From: Alphaproteobacteria bacterium
Lineage (GTDB): Bacteria > Pseudomonadota > Alphaproteobacteria > UBA9655
Assembly (NCBI GenBank): GCA_947457015.1
Contig: CANGTV010000014.1
Coordinates: 1 to 32,000 of the forward strand
DNA length: 32,000 nucleotides
Direction of reading: 5' to 3'
Shown here piece by piece: positions 1 through 8,164 of this stretch; position 1 is the first letter of the stretch, and every line of letters starts with the position of its first letter. The position numbers were made by a program, and so were the translations under genes. Under the pieces are notes generated by a model. The model did no database searches and was not told where the DNA came from. It saw nothing but the letters and a program-made list of their open reading frames with translations.

Positions 1-30
1 AAGAGAAGTTTGAGACTCGTTGCAGGATAA
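1..30 (+). CDS. IS5-family transposase, C-terminal end only
   Basis: The first ten codons read KRSLRLVAG followed by TAA, identical to the C-terminus of the complete transposase at 29334-30251. Only the final nine residues are inside the window, so catalytic residues cannot be checked here. It is cut by the window edge and need not be a broken gene in the genome. Confidence 0.85.
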   Translation, partial: KRSLRLVAG

Positions 31-177
31 ATCTGTCTGAAATTGAATAAAATGCTTTCAAAAGAGGCAGACAGTTAAGAAAAACTCCCCAAATCACTTC
101 TAAAATCTAAAAAATACATCACTACTCTCTCCAATCCCTTCACCTCCTCTTAATCTCAGACTTTCGCAGCGGGTTCT
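1..177 (+). mobile_element. 3' end of an IS5-family insertion sequence (left copy, truncated by window edge)
   Basis: This segment is the reverse complement of 29187-29363 with one mismatch in 177 positions (G at about position 70 here, the equivalent base differing in the other copy). It holds the last codons of the transposase, a roughly 147-bp non-coding tail and the terminal inverted repeat ending GCAGCGGGTTCT at 166-177. The two copies diverge immediately after that T, which fixes the outer end. The rest of the element lies left of the window. The transposase reads rightwards, so its tail faces the tail of the copy at 29187. Confidence 0.92.
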
Positions 178-258
178 ATAGAATATTTAAAATACACACT
201 TTTCATTTGTAATCTCTGGTTATAGAATGTTTTTTAAGCAAAAAAAATAGAGGTAAAA

Positions 259-840
259 ATGACCACACCAATAGTTGCCGTTGTTTATCATTCAGGATAT
301 GGGCATACAAAAAAATTAGCCGAATCTGTTTTGGAAGGTGTCCAAGAGAGTAAAAAGGCTACAGGCATCCTCATCTCTGTAGATGATGTAGATTCCCATT
401 GGGAAGATCTTGATCATGCTACGGCCATTATCTTTGGTGCTCCCACTTACATGGGATCTGTTTCAGCTGGATTTTGGACTTTTGCTGAAAGGACCTCAAA
501 AAGATGGATGGACATGAAGTGGAAAGATAAGCTTGCCGCTGCATTTATTAATTCAGGCTCTCAGAATGGCGACAAACAACAATCGCTGAATGCCATGTTC
601 AATCTGTCACAACAACATGGGATGATATGGGTGGGACTTGGTTTGATGCCAGGTAATGCTAGTTCAACGGGATCTGTGGAAGATTTGAATAGATTAGGCT
701 CCTTTGGCGGTGCCTTTGCTCAGTCCAACTCAGATGAAGGTCCCGATACGGCTCCTCCAAAATCAGACAGACTCACAGCCAAACACTTAGGTCAAAGGGT
801 CGCTGAAATTTCTGCAAGATGGGAAACGGGCAAACAATAG
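259..840 (+). CDS. Flavodoxin-family (WrbA-like) NAD(P)H-dependent FMN reductase
   Basis: A 193-residue flavodoxin-fold protein, predicted to bind FMN and reduce quinones or similar acceptors with NAD(P)H in the cytosol. The N-terminal strand-loop VVYHSGYGHTKKLAE (about 8-22) fits the FMN phosphate-binding loop. GAPTYMGSVSAGF (about 60-72) and the later GLGLMPGN (about 126-133) fit the other isoalloxazine loops of the WrbA/flavodoxin_2 type. Length matches WrbA-like proteins (about 190-200). A Shine-Dalgarno AGAGG sits 6 bases before the ATG. It begins 81 bp after the IS end at 177, so the IS could influence its expression. It is convergent with the SOUL gene with a 17-bp gap. The exact acceptor cannot be read from sequence. 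Confidence 0.85.
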   Translation: MTTPIVAVVYHSGYGHTKKLAESVLEGVQESKKATGILISVDDVDSHWEDLDHATAIIFGAPTYMGSVSAGFWTFAERTSKRWMDMKWKDKLAAAFINSGSQNGDKQQSLNAMFNLSQQHGMIWVGLGLMPGNASSTGSVEDLNRLGSFGGAFAQSNSDEGPDTAPPKSDRLTAKHLGQRVAEISARWETGKQ

Positions 841-857
841 GATTCAACGAGGAGAGG

Positions 858-1499
858 TTATTCCTTCACTTCCATCATGACTTCGTTTCGACGTAAAAAT
901 GGGAGTGTCCAGGGCGGATTATAAAAGGCAAAGATAGGTTCTCCTAGAGTCTTGAGGTTAGTTTCCTTTGCGTATTTAACAAGCTCCCCCAGATGTCTTT
1001 GTAGGCTTTCTTGGCTCGCTAAACCTGAAAATCTTATAACCGCATAACGTTTTGCGGGAATGGATAATACTTCCACTTGGCTATTATTAGGCATGGGCAG
1101 GGTTTCCATTGTGTATTCCGGCGGCATGACAAACCTAACTTTCCACTGTCCTGTGTGATCGGAAGCTTGTTGGATAACAGGCGCCGTCATGGCAATTTTT
1201 TCTCCCTGCTGTTGTATCACAGGAGCAGTCATGCTTATTTTTTGACGGGGAGCATTATTGCCAAAAATATAATCAGCAAGCATTCGAAACCCTTTTGAGA
1301 TGGCTTCTTTCCGTTCCCCCTCAACCCTGACTTCAGCGACAAGAAGAGGCGGATACGCACGAATCTCAATGTTTCCACGGGATTCAATAACCTTAAACTT
1401 GGGTTCATTCACTTGGCTCATAATTGTTCCACTCATGGCTAAAAGGACTAAAAAAAGGATGAGAACCCCATACAAAATGTAACTTTTTTTAATTTTCAT
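858..1499 (-). CDS. SOUL heme-binding family protein, membrane-anchored or exported
   Basis: The protein matches the SOUL/HBP fold: the ESRGNIEIRAYPPLLVAEV segment, then two MTAPV motifs (KISMTAPVIQQ and KIAMTAPVIQQ) separated by a short loop, as is usual in this family, and a C-terminal FYNPPWTLPFLRRNEVMMEV. Family members bind heme or tetrapyrroles, but the bacterial role is poorly known. The N-terminus has a positively charged start followed by a hydrophobic helix (YGVLILFLVLLAMSG), suggesting a signal anchor and a periplasmic domain. The frame extends upstream to 1565, but that would leave only 35 bp to the divergent photolyase gene. I prefer the ATG at 1497-1499 (MKIKKSYIL). No start has a strong ribosome-binding site, so this choice is moderate. 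Confidence 0.82.
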   Translation of the reverse strand: MKIKKSYILYGVLILFLVLLAMSGTIMSQVNEPKFKVIESRGNIEIRAYPPLLVAEVRVEGERKEAISKGFRMLADYIFGNNAPRQKISMTAPVIQQQGEKIAMTAPVIQQASDHTGQWKVRFVMPPEYTMETLPMPNNSQVEVLSIPAKRYAVIRFSGLASQESLQRHLGELVKYAKETNLKTLGEPIFAFYNPPWTLPFLRRNEVMMEVKE

Positions 1500-1600
1500 C
1501 TTATCAACTGTGTTGAATTTCATCTGACTTTTCGATTGTAGCACAAAATGAAATGACGACTTCATAAAAAAATGTTTTAGTGATGAAAAGAGGTTTTTAA

Positions 1601-2998
1601 ATGATCCAGGAAAAACCAGCTATTCTCTGGCTTAGACAAGATTTAAGATTGGCAGATAATCCTGCTCTTCAAGCCGTATCAAATCATCCATTTTTTGCCC
1701 TGTATATTTGGGATGAGCAGGATCCTTGGTGTCCAGGAGGGGCTTCACGGTGGTGGCTTCATAAAAGCCTGAACGCTCTAAAACAGTCTCTTCGAGAACG
1801 AGGGGTGCAGCTTATCTTTAAAAGGGGTAACCCTCTTCATATTTTAAAAGCCCTTACCGACGAAACAAAGGCTTGTGGAGTTTATTGGAATCGATGTTAT
1901 GAATCCTACGCTATTAATCGAGATAAGGAGATTAAAACATCCTTTAAAAATGAAGGCATTCCTTGTCAAAGTTTCAACGGATCTCTCTTGGCTGAGCCTT
2001 GGGAAATTCAAACGAAGACAAAAGGACCTTATCAGGTTTTTACCCCCTTTTGGAAAGTTCTCCAAAGCCTTAGCTTTCCCAAACCAAATCCAATTCCTGA
2101 TCTTCAAGGATGGAACGTTCCTATTGTTTCTGACTCTATAGAAGAATGGGGATTTCAATCCACTTTATGGGGACAGGGCTTAGAAAAAACATGGCAGCCT
2201 GGAGAGAAGGGAGCTTGGGGAAGGCTAAGCCAGTTTATAGAGGAGGGAATTGAAACCTATGCGAGGAAAAGAGACTATCCTTCAGAAAACGGTACATCCC
2301 ATTTATCTCCCTATCTTCATTGGGGTGAACTAAGCCCCACTCAAATTTGGCATCAAGTTTTACTTGCCCATGGGGTAGAAGCTCTTCCTTTTTTAAGACA
2401 GTTGGGATGGCGAGAATTTTCTTATCATCTTCTCTTTTACTTCCCAAAACTCCCCTCCAAACCACTTAGGTCATCTTTTGAGCGTTTCCCATGGGAAGTG
2501 AATGCTGGTGCCCTTAAAGCTTGGCAAACCGGGAAAACGGGATACCCCTTGGTGGATGCAGGGATGAGAGAACTCTGGCATACGGGAGTAATGCACAATC
2601 GGGTTCGTATGGTTGTGGCATCATTCCTTGTGAAACACCTCCTCCTTCCTTGGCAAAAAGGAGAAGAATGGTTTTGGGATACCCTCGTTGATGCGGACCT
2701 TGCAAACAATTCGGTCAGCTGGCAGTGGGTTGCAGGATGTGGGGCAGATGCTGCTCCCTATTTCCGCATTTTCAACCCTACGCTCCAAAGTCAAAAATTT
2801 GACCCCGCCGGCACTTATATAAAGCAATGGGTTCACGAGCTCCAAGCTCTGGATTCCCCCTATATTCATTCTCCCTGGCAAGCACCCTCCCACGTTTTAG
2901 AAAGGGCAGGGATTCAGCTGGGAACGACCTATCCCTTTCCTATCGTTGATCATGCTTTTGCTCGGAAGAGAGCATTGGAGGCTCTAAAAACCCTTTAA
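1601..2998 (+). CDS. phrB: Class I CPD photolyase (deoxyribodipyrimidine photo-lyase)
   Basis: A 465-residue protein of normal length for class I CPD photolyases, which use blue light and FADH- to split cyclobutane pyrimidine dimers. The N-terminal alpha/beta antenna domain starts ILWLRQDLRLADNPAL (8-23). The FAD domain has LGWREFSYHLL (268-278), AWQTGKTGYPLVDAGMREL (307-325), HNRVRMVVASFLVKHLL (332-348) and SWQWVAGCGADAAPYFRIFN (373-392). W308 and the WQW at 374-376 fit the electron-transfer tryptophans. The ATG follows GAGG at good spacing. Its TAA ends at 2998 and the stop of the opposite-strand photolyase begins at 2999, so the genes abut tail to tail. A decayed copy of its 3' end lies at 8060-8162. 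Confidence 0.96.
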   Translation: MIQEKPAILWLRQDLRLADNPALQAVSNHPFFALYIWDEQDPWCPGGASRWWLHKSLNALKQSLRERGVQLIFKRGNPLHILKALTDETKACGVYWNRCYESYAINRDKEIKTSFKNEGIPCQSFNGSLLAEPWEIQTKTKGPYQVFTPFWKVLQSLSFPKPNPIPDLQGWNVPIVSDSIEEWGFQSTLWGQGLEKTWQPGEKGAWGRLSQFIEEGIETYARKRDYPSENGTSHLSPYLHWGELSPTQIWHQVLLAHGVEALPFLRQLGWREFSYHLLFYFPKLPSKPLRSSFERFPWEVNAGALKAWQTGKTGYPLVDAGMRELWHTGVMHNRVRMVVASFLVKHLLLPWQKGEEWFWDTLVDADLANNSVSWQWVAGCGADAAPYFRIFNPTLQSQKFDPAGTYIKQWVHELQALDSPYIHSPWQAPSHVLERAGIQLGTTYPFPIVDHAFARKRALEALKTL

Positions 2999-4537
2999 TC
3001 ATAAAATATTTTCAGCCATCTGTTTTAGATAGTCGGCTGCTTGCAAGCGGATAGAGGTTTTTTTGTCTGATTTAAACCTATCCCAATTTCCATAGGCATA
3101 ATTCATCCGAGGATTGCCTCGGAGTTTATCTTCGTTTCTATCGATAAAATCCCAATACAGAGAATTGAATGGACAGGCGGCTTCACCTAATGTTTCATTG
3201 GGATCGTAGCGGCAGTTTTCGCAAAAATTGCTCATACGATGAATGTATTTGCCACTAGCGGCATATGGCTTGCTGGCCATAATTCCACCATCCCCGAAGA
3301 GGGCCATACCCAATGTATTAGGCAATTCCACCCATTCATAGGCATCAGAATATACTGCTAAGTACCATTCGCATACCTCTACGGGGTTTATACCTGCAAG
3401 AAGTGCAAAATTTCCCGTTACCATAAGGCGCTGAATATGGTGAGAGTAAGCATGATCTTTTGTCTGTCGAACACATTCTTCAATACAAAACATACGGGTG
3501 GGCTTGCCCCAATAAAATGCTGGAAGGGATCTCGAAGAGTTGAGATAGTTCATAGATGCATACTCCGGCATAAAATTCCAATAAATGCCTCTAACGAACT
3601 CACGCCATCCCAAGATCTGACGTATAAACCCCTCTACACAATTTAGGGGAGCCTTCCCCGATAAATAGGTAACTTCTGCCATCTTACATAATTCAATTGG
3701 GAGTAATAATCCTACATTTAAGTAGGAAGATAATAAAGAATGATAAAGGAAAGATTCTCCAGAAATCATAGCATCCTGATAATCACCAAAAAAGAGAAGT
3801 AATTTATCCATAAAATGCCTTGCTTCTTTTAAAGCTTGGTTTCGAGTAACTGCATAATAAAATGGCTCTAAAGTACCAAAATTATCTTCAAATCGATCAT
3901 GAACAAGATGAATAACTTCATTAGAAATCCAATCTCTTTTATGTGAGATTCGCTTTGGAAAAGACATATTTTTCTGTGGTGGCTTTCTATTTTCCCTATC
4001 ATAGTTCCATTTTCCGCCCACTGGCGTACCATCTTGTTCCATGAGAATGGAGTATTTTTTACGCATTTCACGATAAAAATATTCCATCCGTAGCGGCTTT
4101 TTATATTGAGCCCATTTTTGAAACTCACTTATGCTGCACAAAAATCTATTGTCTTCATGTATTTGGATTGGAACAGTTAAAGTGTTTTGCCAAAGCTTAT
4201 ATTTTTCACTTAACCTCCATTCTCCAGGTTCCGTGAGAATAAGTAAATCTAGCTTATGGTCTTTGAGCACACGAGCAACTTCACTGTCTAAAGTACCGGT
4301 GTTTTGGGGGTCATCGAGTTTGACATAGATTACTTTATACTCTTTTTCTTCAAGATCTTTGGCAAAGTGGCGCATAGCAGAAAATAAAAAAGCAATTTTT
4401 TTTGGATGATGTGGAACATAAGAGGCCTCCTCCATTACTTCACACATCATAATAATATCTGAATTTTTATCTATGCCATTCAAACAAGAAATTGTCATTG
4501 AGAGTTGATCATTAAGAATTAAGCGCAGAGCCTTCAT
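2999..4537 (-). CDS. FeS-cluster bacterial cryptochrome/(6-4) photolyase (PhrB/CryPro type)
   Basis: A 512-residue member of the FeS-BCP family, the iron-sulfur prokaryotic (6-4) photolyases typified by Agrobacterium PhrB. The N-terminus LRLILNDQLS and the antenna region are typical. The catalytic core contains GWREFVRGIYWN (310-321), the His pair YSHHIQRLMVTGNFALLAG (364-382) and NTLGMALFGDGG (407-418). Four cysteines fit the [4Fe-4S] ligands: C351, C439, C442 and C455, at almost the same positions as I recall for PhrB. The expected activity is light-driven repair of (6-4) photoproducts. It starts 7 bp after the stop of the SDR gene, indicating one operon. With the adjacent CPD photolyase the locus covers both major UV lesions. 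Confidence 0.93.
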   Translation of the reverse strand: MKALRLILNDQLSMTISCLNGIDKNSDIIMMCEVMEEASYVPHHPKKIAFLFSAMRHFAKDLEEKEYKVIYVKLDDPQNTGTLDSEVARVLKDHKLDLLILTEPGEWRLSEKYKLWQNTLTVPIQIHEDNRFLCSISEFQKWAQYKKPLRMEYFYREMRKKYSILMEQDGTPVGGKWNYDRENRKPPQKNMSFPKRISHKRDWISNEVIHLVHDRFEDNFGTLEPFYYAVTRNQALKEARHFMDKLLLFFGDYQDAMISGESFLYHSLLSSYLNVGLLLPIELCKMAEVTYLSGKAPLNCVEGFIRQILGWREFVRGIYWNFMPEYASMNYLNSSRSLPAFYWGKPTRMFCIEECVRQTKDHAYSHHIQRLMVTGNFALLAGINPVEVCEWYLAVYSDAYEWVELPNTLGMALFGDGGIMASKPYAASGKYIHRMSNFCENCRYDPNETLGEAACPFNSLYWDFIDRNEDKLRGNPRMNYAYGNWDRFKSDKKTSIRLQAADYLKQMAENIL

Positions 4538-4544
4538 AAAATAC

Positions 4545-5243
4545 TCAAAACTTCACTTTGGGCCGAACGGAACTTAAACCACCATCAACACCCAGCACTT
4601 GACCAGTTATCCAAGAATTTTGTGGGTTAAGGAAAAACAAGATAGCACGAGCAACATCCTCGGATGTTCCTAAGCGGCCCAGAGCATGCATAGATTCTGA
4701 AATTTTTTTTGAGTTTTCATCGTTCGTAATCTGTATAGTCAAAGGTGTTTCAATAAGTCCAGGCGCTACGGCGTTAATCCGCAAATTGGCACTCGCATAG
4801 GTAGCAGCTGCTGAAAGGGTGAGCCCAATAATTCCAGCCTTTGCTGAGGCAATAGCCTCATGATTTGCAAATCCTTCCCTTGCTGCAGCTGATGAAATAA
4901 GAACAACTGATCCCCCATTAGTCATATATTTTCCAGCTGCTCGAACAGTAGCAAAAGAAGTTGTAAGAGAGCTTTCTATAACACTATTATATTGCTCTTT
5001 GGTTGTCAGGTGGGATGGCTTTAAAAGAAGGGATCCGCTGCAATTAACCACTCCATTTAGATCTCCCGCTTTTTTAAATATCTCTTCTACTGCATGAAAA
5101 TCTGTTGCATCTAAATAAGCATCGGGAGTAATTTTTGAATTGTCACGCGCTGTCTTGAAAACGGTATGTCCTTCGCTTTTAAGCTGATGAACAACCGCTT
5201 GTCCAATACCGCTGCTCGCTGCAATGATTAAAAAGTTGGCCAT
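4545..5243 (-). CDS. Short-chain dehydrogenase/reductase-like protein lacking the catalytic tyrosine
   Basis: A 232-residue SDR-fold protein. The cofactor loop reads AASSGIGQA (8-16), with the first glycine of the usual TGxxxGIG replaced. NCSG (67-70) stands for the NNAG motif, ISS (116-118) supplies the catalytic serine, and INAVAPGLIETPL (156-168) and GQVLGVDGG (214-222) are normal. In the YxxxK segment the sequence is IASAK (131-135): lysine is present but tyrosine is replaced by isoleucine. Reductase activity by the normal mechanism is therefore doubtful, and it may be a nucleotide-binding or structural homologue. It lies 7 bp upstream of the FeS photolyase and is probably co-transcribed. 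Substrate unknown. Confidence 0.88.
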   Translation of the reverse strand: MANFLIIAASSGIGQAVVHQLKSEGHTVFKTARDNSKITPDAYLDATDFHAVEEIFKKAGDLNGVVNCSGSLLLKPSHLTTKEQYNSVIESSLTTSFATVRAAGKYMTNGGSVVLISSAAAREGFANHEAIASAKAGIIGLTLSAAATYASANLRINAVAPGLIETPLTIQITNDENSKKISESMHALGRLGTSEDVARAILFFLNPQNSWITGQVLGVDGGLSSVRPKVKF

Positions 5244-5282
5244 AGCTATTCTTTCTTTAACTAGTAAATAATTACAAATTTG

Positions 5283-5894
5283 TTACAAAGCATCAGCAAA
5301 ACTATGATTTTTATCTCTATGTCTGCATTCATCTTGACGAATGACTTGAATCAGCTCCAGAAGCGTAGAATTATTCGCCAGACCCCAATAAGATTGAGCT
5401 ATAAAAGGTGTATTAATATTAGGAATTCTTCCCTCTTCTACCTCTTTGAGATATTGAGAATAGCTTGTGACAGCTTCTTCTTCCAAATAACCAACAGTTC
5501 TATGAGCTGTATAAGGAGAAAAAATATAGAGCACAATATAAAATATAATAAAAAATAATTGAGCAATTATTATAATGAAACGTTCTATTATGTTAGGTTG
5601 TGCAATATGAATGAATGTCATAAGATGCATTCGCTCATTTTCAGCCTCCTCGAGCAATTGCCTTATCCATCCTTCATCATCTTTAATTTTTCTCAAGCAT
5701 CTCAAATGAATTAACATCCCCCCTACCATGCCCGGAATAGCAGCTACCGTCTCTAAAACTACAGCTCTATGACCATATCTCTTTTTAAAAAATGCATCTG
5801 CAAAAAAACGCATACATTTTACATAATAAAAGGCAACTTTATCTCGCCGATTAATAGGAGTGCGATGCTTATTAATATCACATTTGCTAATCAT
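5283..5894 (-). CDS. aox: Alternative oxidase (ubiquinol:oxygen oxidoreductase)
   Basis: A 203-residue di-iron membrane-bound alternative oxidase, which oxidises ubiquinol with reduction of oxygen to water and no proton pumping. All ligand motifs are visible: LETVAAIPGMVGGM (47-60, E48), ENERMH (85-90, E87 and H90), YLEEEAVTSY (136-145, third ligand Glu) and DECRH (188-192, E189 and H192). Between them is a hydrophobic stretch (about 105-126) matching the monotopic membrane region. It is shorter than plant or fungal enzymes because the N-terminal extension is absent, as in other bacterial forms. It lies 39 bp upstream of the SDR gene on the same strand and could lead that operon. The ribosome-binding site is weak. 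It is divergent from the Atm1-type exporter across 189 bp. Confidence 0.95.
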   Translation of the reverse strand: MISKCDINKHRTPINRRDKVAFYYVKCMRFFADAFFKKRYGHRAVVLETVAAIPGMVGGMLIHLRCLRKIKDDEGWIRQLLEEAENERMHLMTFIHIAQPNIIERFIIIIAQLFFIIFYIVLYIFSPYTAHRTVGYLEEEAVTSYSQYLKEVEEGRIPNINTPFIAQSYWGLANNSTLLELIQVIRQDECRHRDKNHSFADAL

Positions 5895-5959
5895 TAAAAA
5901 CTCAATATTTATTATAAAATCATTGGTAAAAGTATTTATTTTTAGACAGTAACTTAACT

Positions 5960-5971
5960 GCTAAAATTAGC
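5960..5971. promoter_or_regulatory. 12-bp perfect palindrome in the aox/ABC exporter divergent region
   Basis: GCTAAAATTAGC is a perfect palindrome located 66 bp upstream of the aox start and 112 bp upstream of the ABC exporter start. Between it and aox, a TATAAT-like hexamer reads towards aox. The position would suit an operator for a dimeric regulator, but the site matches no operator I can name and could be chance in AT-rich DNA. Confidence 0.3.
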
Positions 5972-6083
5972 TTAGAAATTTTAAACGAGTATGCCTTTTT
6001 TGTATATGCTGAACCTCAATTTTTGTTAGCATTCATAATCAAGGTGTGAAGAGTGCTTTCTTTAGTTGCTATCATAAGACATA

Positions 6084-7910
6084 ATGGGTGCTATGAATTT
6101 TACATTTTTTGTCTCTTCTGGAGAACATAAGTCTTCTTTAACTCCCTTTTTACGTCTATTGCCTTATCTTTGGCCAGCCAACGCTGTAGGACTGAGGATA
6201 CGCGTCGTTATCTCTTTTTTATGCCTATTTCTCTCAAAGATATTTAATCTCTTAGTCCCACTTTATTTTAGAGACGCAGTTAATGCACTCTCTTTTGAGA
6301 AAGAAAATTTTATTATCGTGCTTCCTTTAAGCATACTATTAGCTTATGGTTCCATGCGATTTTTAAACGCCTTTTTTAGTGAAGTTCGTATCGCAATTTT
6401 TGCTCCGGTGGGTCAACATGCAACACGTAAGATTGCAGTTATGGTTTTTAAGCATCTTCATTGTTTAAGCTTACGTTTTCACCTAGCCCGTAAAACAGGA
6501 GGTATAAGTCGAGTTATTGAACGGGGAACAGGAGGCATTGAAAACTTTTTGTGGTTTTTTACAAATAATATAGCACCAGCCATTCTTGAAGTGATCTTTA
6601 TGACTACAGCTATGTGGATCCTTTATGGTTGGAAATTCGCTTTTATTACCCTCGGAATCATTGCCATATATACTATTTTTACAATTCTAACCACAGAATG
6701 GCGAACACACTATGTCCGCAAAATGAATACAATCCAGGATCAGGGGAATGCGAGATCTATTGATTCTCTTTTAAACTATGAAACTGTTAAATATTTTACA
6801 AACGAGGACTATGAAACGAGTCGCTTTGATCTTATACAATCCCATTTTGAGAAATCTGCAATATTATATCAGTCTACCCTTGCAGTATTAAATGGTGGCC
6901 AAGGTATTATTATCGCAATAGGTACAACTCTAATTATGATCTTGGCTGCAATGGGCGTTGTAGATCAAACCTTAACCGTTGGTGATTTTGTGCTGGTAAA
7001 TAGCTATCTACTGCAGGCTTTTATACCGCTCGGAGCTTTAGGATATGCATATCGTATCCTTAAACAATCCCTTGTAGATATGGAGGGAATGTTTTCTATT
7101 TTGGATGAAAATGCTGAAATTGAAGATAGCCCAACGGCGCGGCCGATACGTATTTCAGGAGGATCTATTGAATTTCGAAACGTTTCTTTCTCATATAATC
7201 CCAATCGCAAAATCCTAAAAGATGTTTCGTTTCAAATTCCTGCCGGAAAAACAATGGCAATTGTAGGAGAAAGTGGTGCGGGGAAATCAACAATCTCACG
7301 TTTATTATTTCGGTTTTATGATGTCACTAAAGGCACTATAATTATCGACGGACAAGATATTCGCAATCTAACCCAAGAGAGTCTTAGAAAAACGATCGGG
7401 GTTGTTCCTCAGGACACAGTCCTTTTCAATGATACGATTTATTATAATATTTCTTATGGTGACCCAGAAGCAACAACTGCTGCGATCGAAAAAGCTGCGC
7501 AGCATGCACAAATTGATAATTTTATTAAAAGTCTGCCTGAAGGATATAACACGCTTGTTGGAGAGAGAGGCTTAAAACTTTCAGGAGGAGAAAAACAAAG
7601 AGTCGCTATTGCAAGAACACTTTTAAAAAACCCTGCTATTTTTTTATTTGACGAGGCCACGTCTTCTTTGGATACAAAAACTGAAAAAGAAATTCAAAAA
7701 AATCTTCTTAAAATTTCTCAAAATCATACCACTCTTATCATTGCACATCGCCTATCAACGATTATTCACGCTGATGAAATATTAGTCCTTCATGAAGGTA
7801 AGGTGGTGGAACGGGGCACACATCTGTTCCTTCTTGCTCAGCAAGGCTACTATGCTGACATGTGGAAGCATCAACAAGATGAAGCACATAAGCTTAAATT
7901 AGTAGAGTAG
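6084..7910 (+). CDS. Atm1-type (ABCB7/HMT1-like) half ABC exporter
   Basis: A 608-residue fused permease/ATPase. The N-terminal transmembrane domain (about 25-330) contains LRFHLARKTGGISRVIERGT (130-149) and SLLNYETVKYFTNEDYE (228-244), sequences characteristic of the Atm1/ABCB7 group. The nucleotide-binding domain has Walker A GESGAGKS (395-402), Q-loop VPQD (441-444), signature LSGGEKQR (499-506), Walker B IFLFDEATSSLD (519-530) and switch His555. Mitochondrial and alphaproteobacterial relatives export glutathione-linked sulfur species or metal conjugates; the substrate here is inferred from family only. Two in-frame ATGs (6084 and 6093) are possible and neither has a strong ribosome-binding site. 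Confidence 0.94.
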   Translation: MGAMNFTFFVSSGEHKSSLTPFLRLLPYLWPANAVGLRIRVVISFLCLFLSKIFNLLVPLYFRDAVNALSFEKENFIIVLPLSILLAYGSMRFLNAFFSEVRIAIFAPVGQHATRKIAVMVFKHLHCLSLRFHLARKTGGISRVIERGTGGIENFLWFFTNNIAPAILEVIFMTTAMWILYGWKFAFITLGIIAIYTIFTILTTEWRTHYVRKMNTIQDQGNARSIDSLLNYETVKYFTNEDYETSRFDLIQSHFEKSAILYQSTLAVLNGGQGIIIAIGTTLIMILAAMGVVDQTLTVGDFVLVNSYLLQAFIPLGALGYAYRILKQSLVDMEGMFSILDENAEIEDSPTARPIRISGGSIEFRNVSFSYNPNRKILKDVSFQIPAGKTMAIVGESGAGKSTISRLLFRFYDVTKGTIIIDGQDIRNLTQESLRKTIGVVPQDTVLFNDTIYYNISYGDPEATTAAIEKAAQHAQIDNFIKSLPEGYNTLVGERGLKLSGGEKQRVAIARTLLKNPAIFLFDEATSSLDTKTEKEIQKNLLKISQNHTTLIIAHRLSTIIHADEILVLHEGKVVERGTHLFLLAQQGYYADMWKHQQDEAHKLKLVE

Positions 7911-8059
7911 ATCTATTCCCGGATGGGTTTGTCAGCGATCCATATAGAAGAGGTTGCAAAGACAAAAGCCCATGCAGAAATCAATTGCAACCGTCTAAAA
8001 CCGGTGGTTTGAATTAAAGTTTGCAAAGTAGATTAAAGAGTAGACCTCAGAACTCTGAA
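7911..8059. other. Non-coding segment between the ABC exporter and the photolyase remnant
   Basis: No open reading frame is supported here. An 8-bp inverted repeat GGTTGCAA/TTGCAACC with a loop of about 26 bases occurs at roughly 7952-7993. It lacks a T-tract, so it is not a convincing terminator. The segment leads directly into the photolyase-derived fragment and may be further decayed DNA. Confidence 0.4.
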
Positions 8060-8162
8060 GTTTTAGCAAGGGCGGGAATTAAGTTGGAACGGCCTATCCC
8101 TTTCCTATTGTTGATCATGCTTTTGCTGGGAAAGAGGATGGGAAGCGCTGCACGTTCTTTAA
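8060..8162 (+). pseudogene. Decayed 3' fragment of a class I photolyase gene
   Basis: About 100 bp align with the last 34 codons of the intact photolyase (to 2998). They share the runs GGCCTATCCCTTTCCTAT-like and GTTGATCATGCTTTTGCT and end in a similar CTTTAA. Translation begins LARAGIKLE, matching LERAGIQLG of the intact protein. A one-base deletion after that (TTGGAACGG against CTGGGAACGA) shifts the frame, so the rest is no longer photolyase-like. No upstream part of the gene is visible. This is a duplicated or replaced photolyase remnant, stranded 5 kb from the intact gene. Confidence 0.85.
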
Positions 8163-8164
8163 AA

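Noticed and set aside
1077-1482. Plus-strand frames of 73 and 60 codons over the SOUL gene
   Set aside because: Antisense shadows of a recognisable SOUL-family protein.
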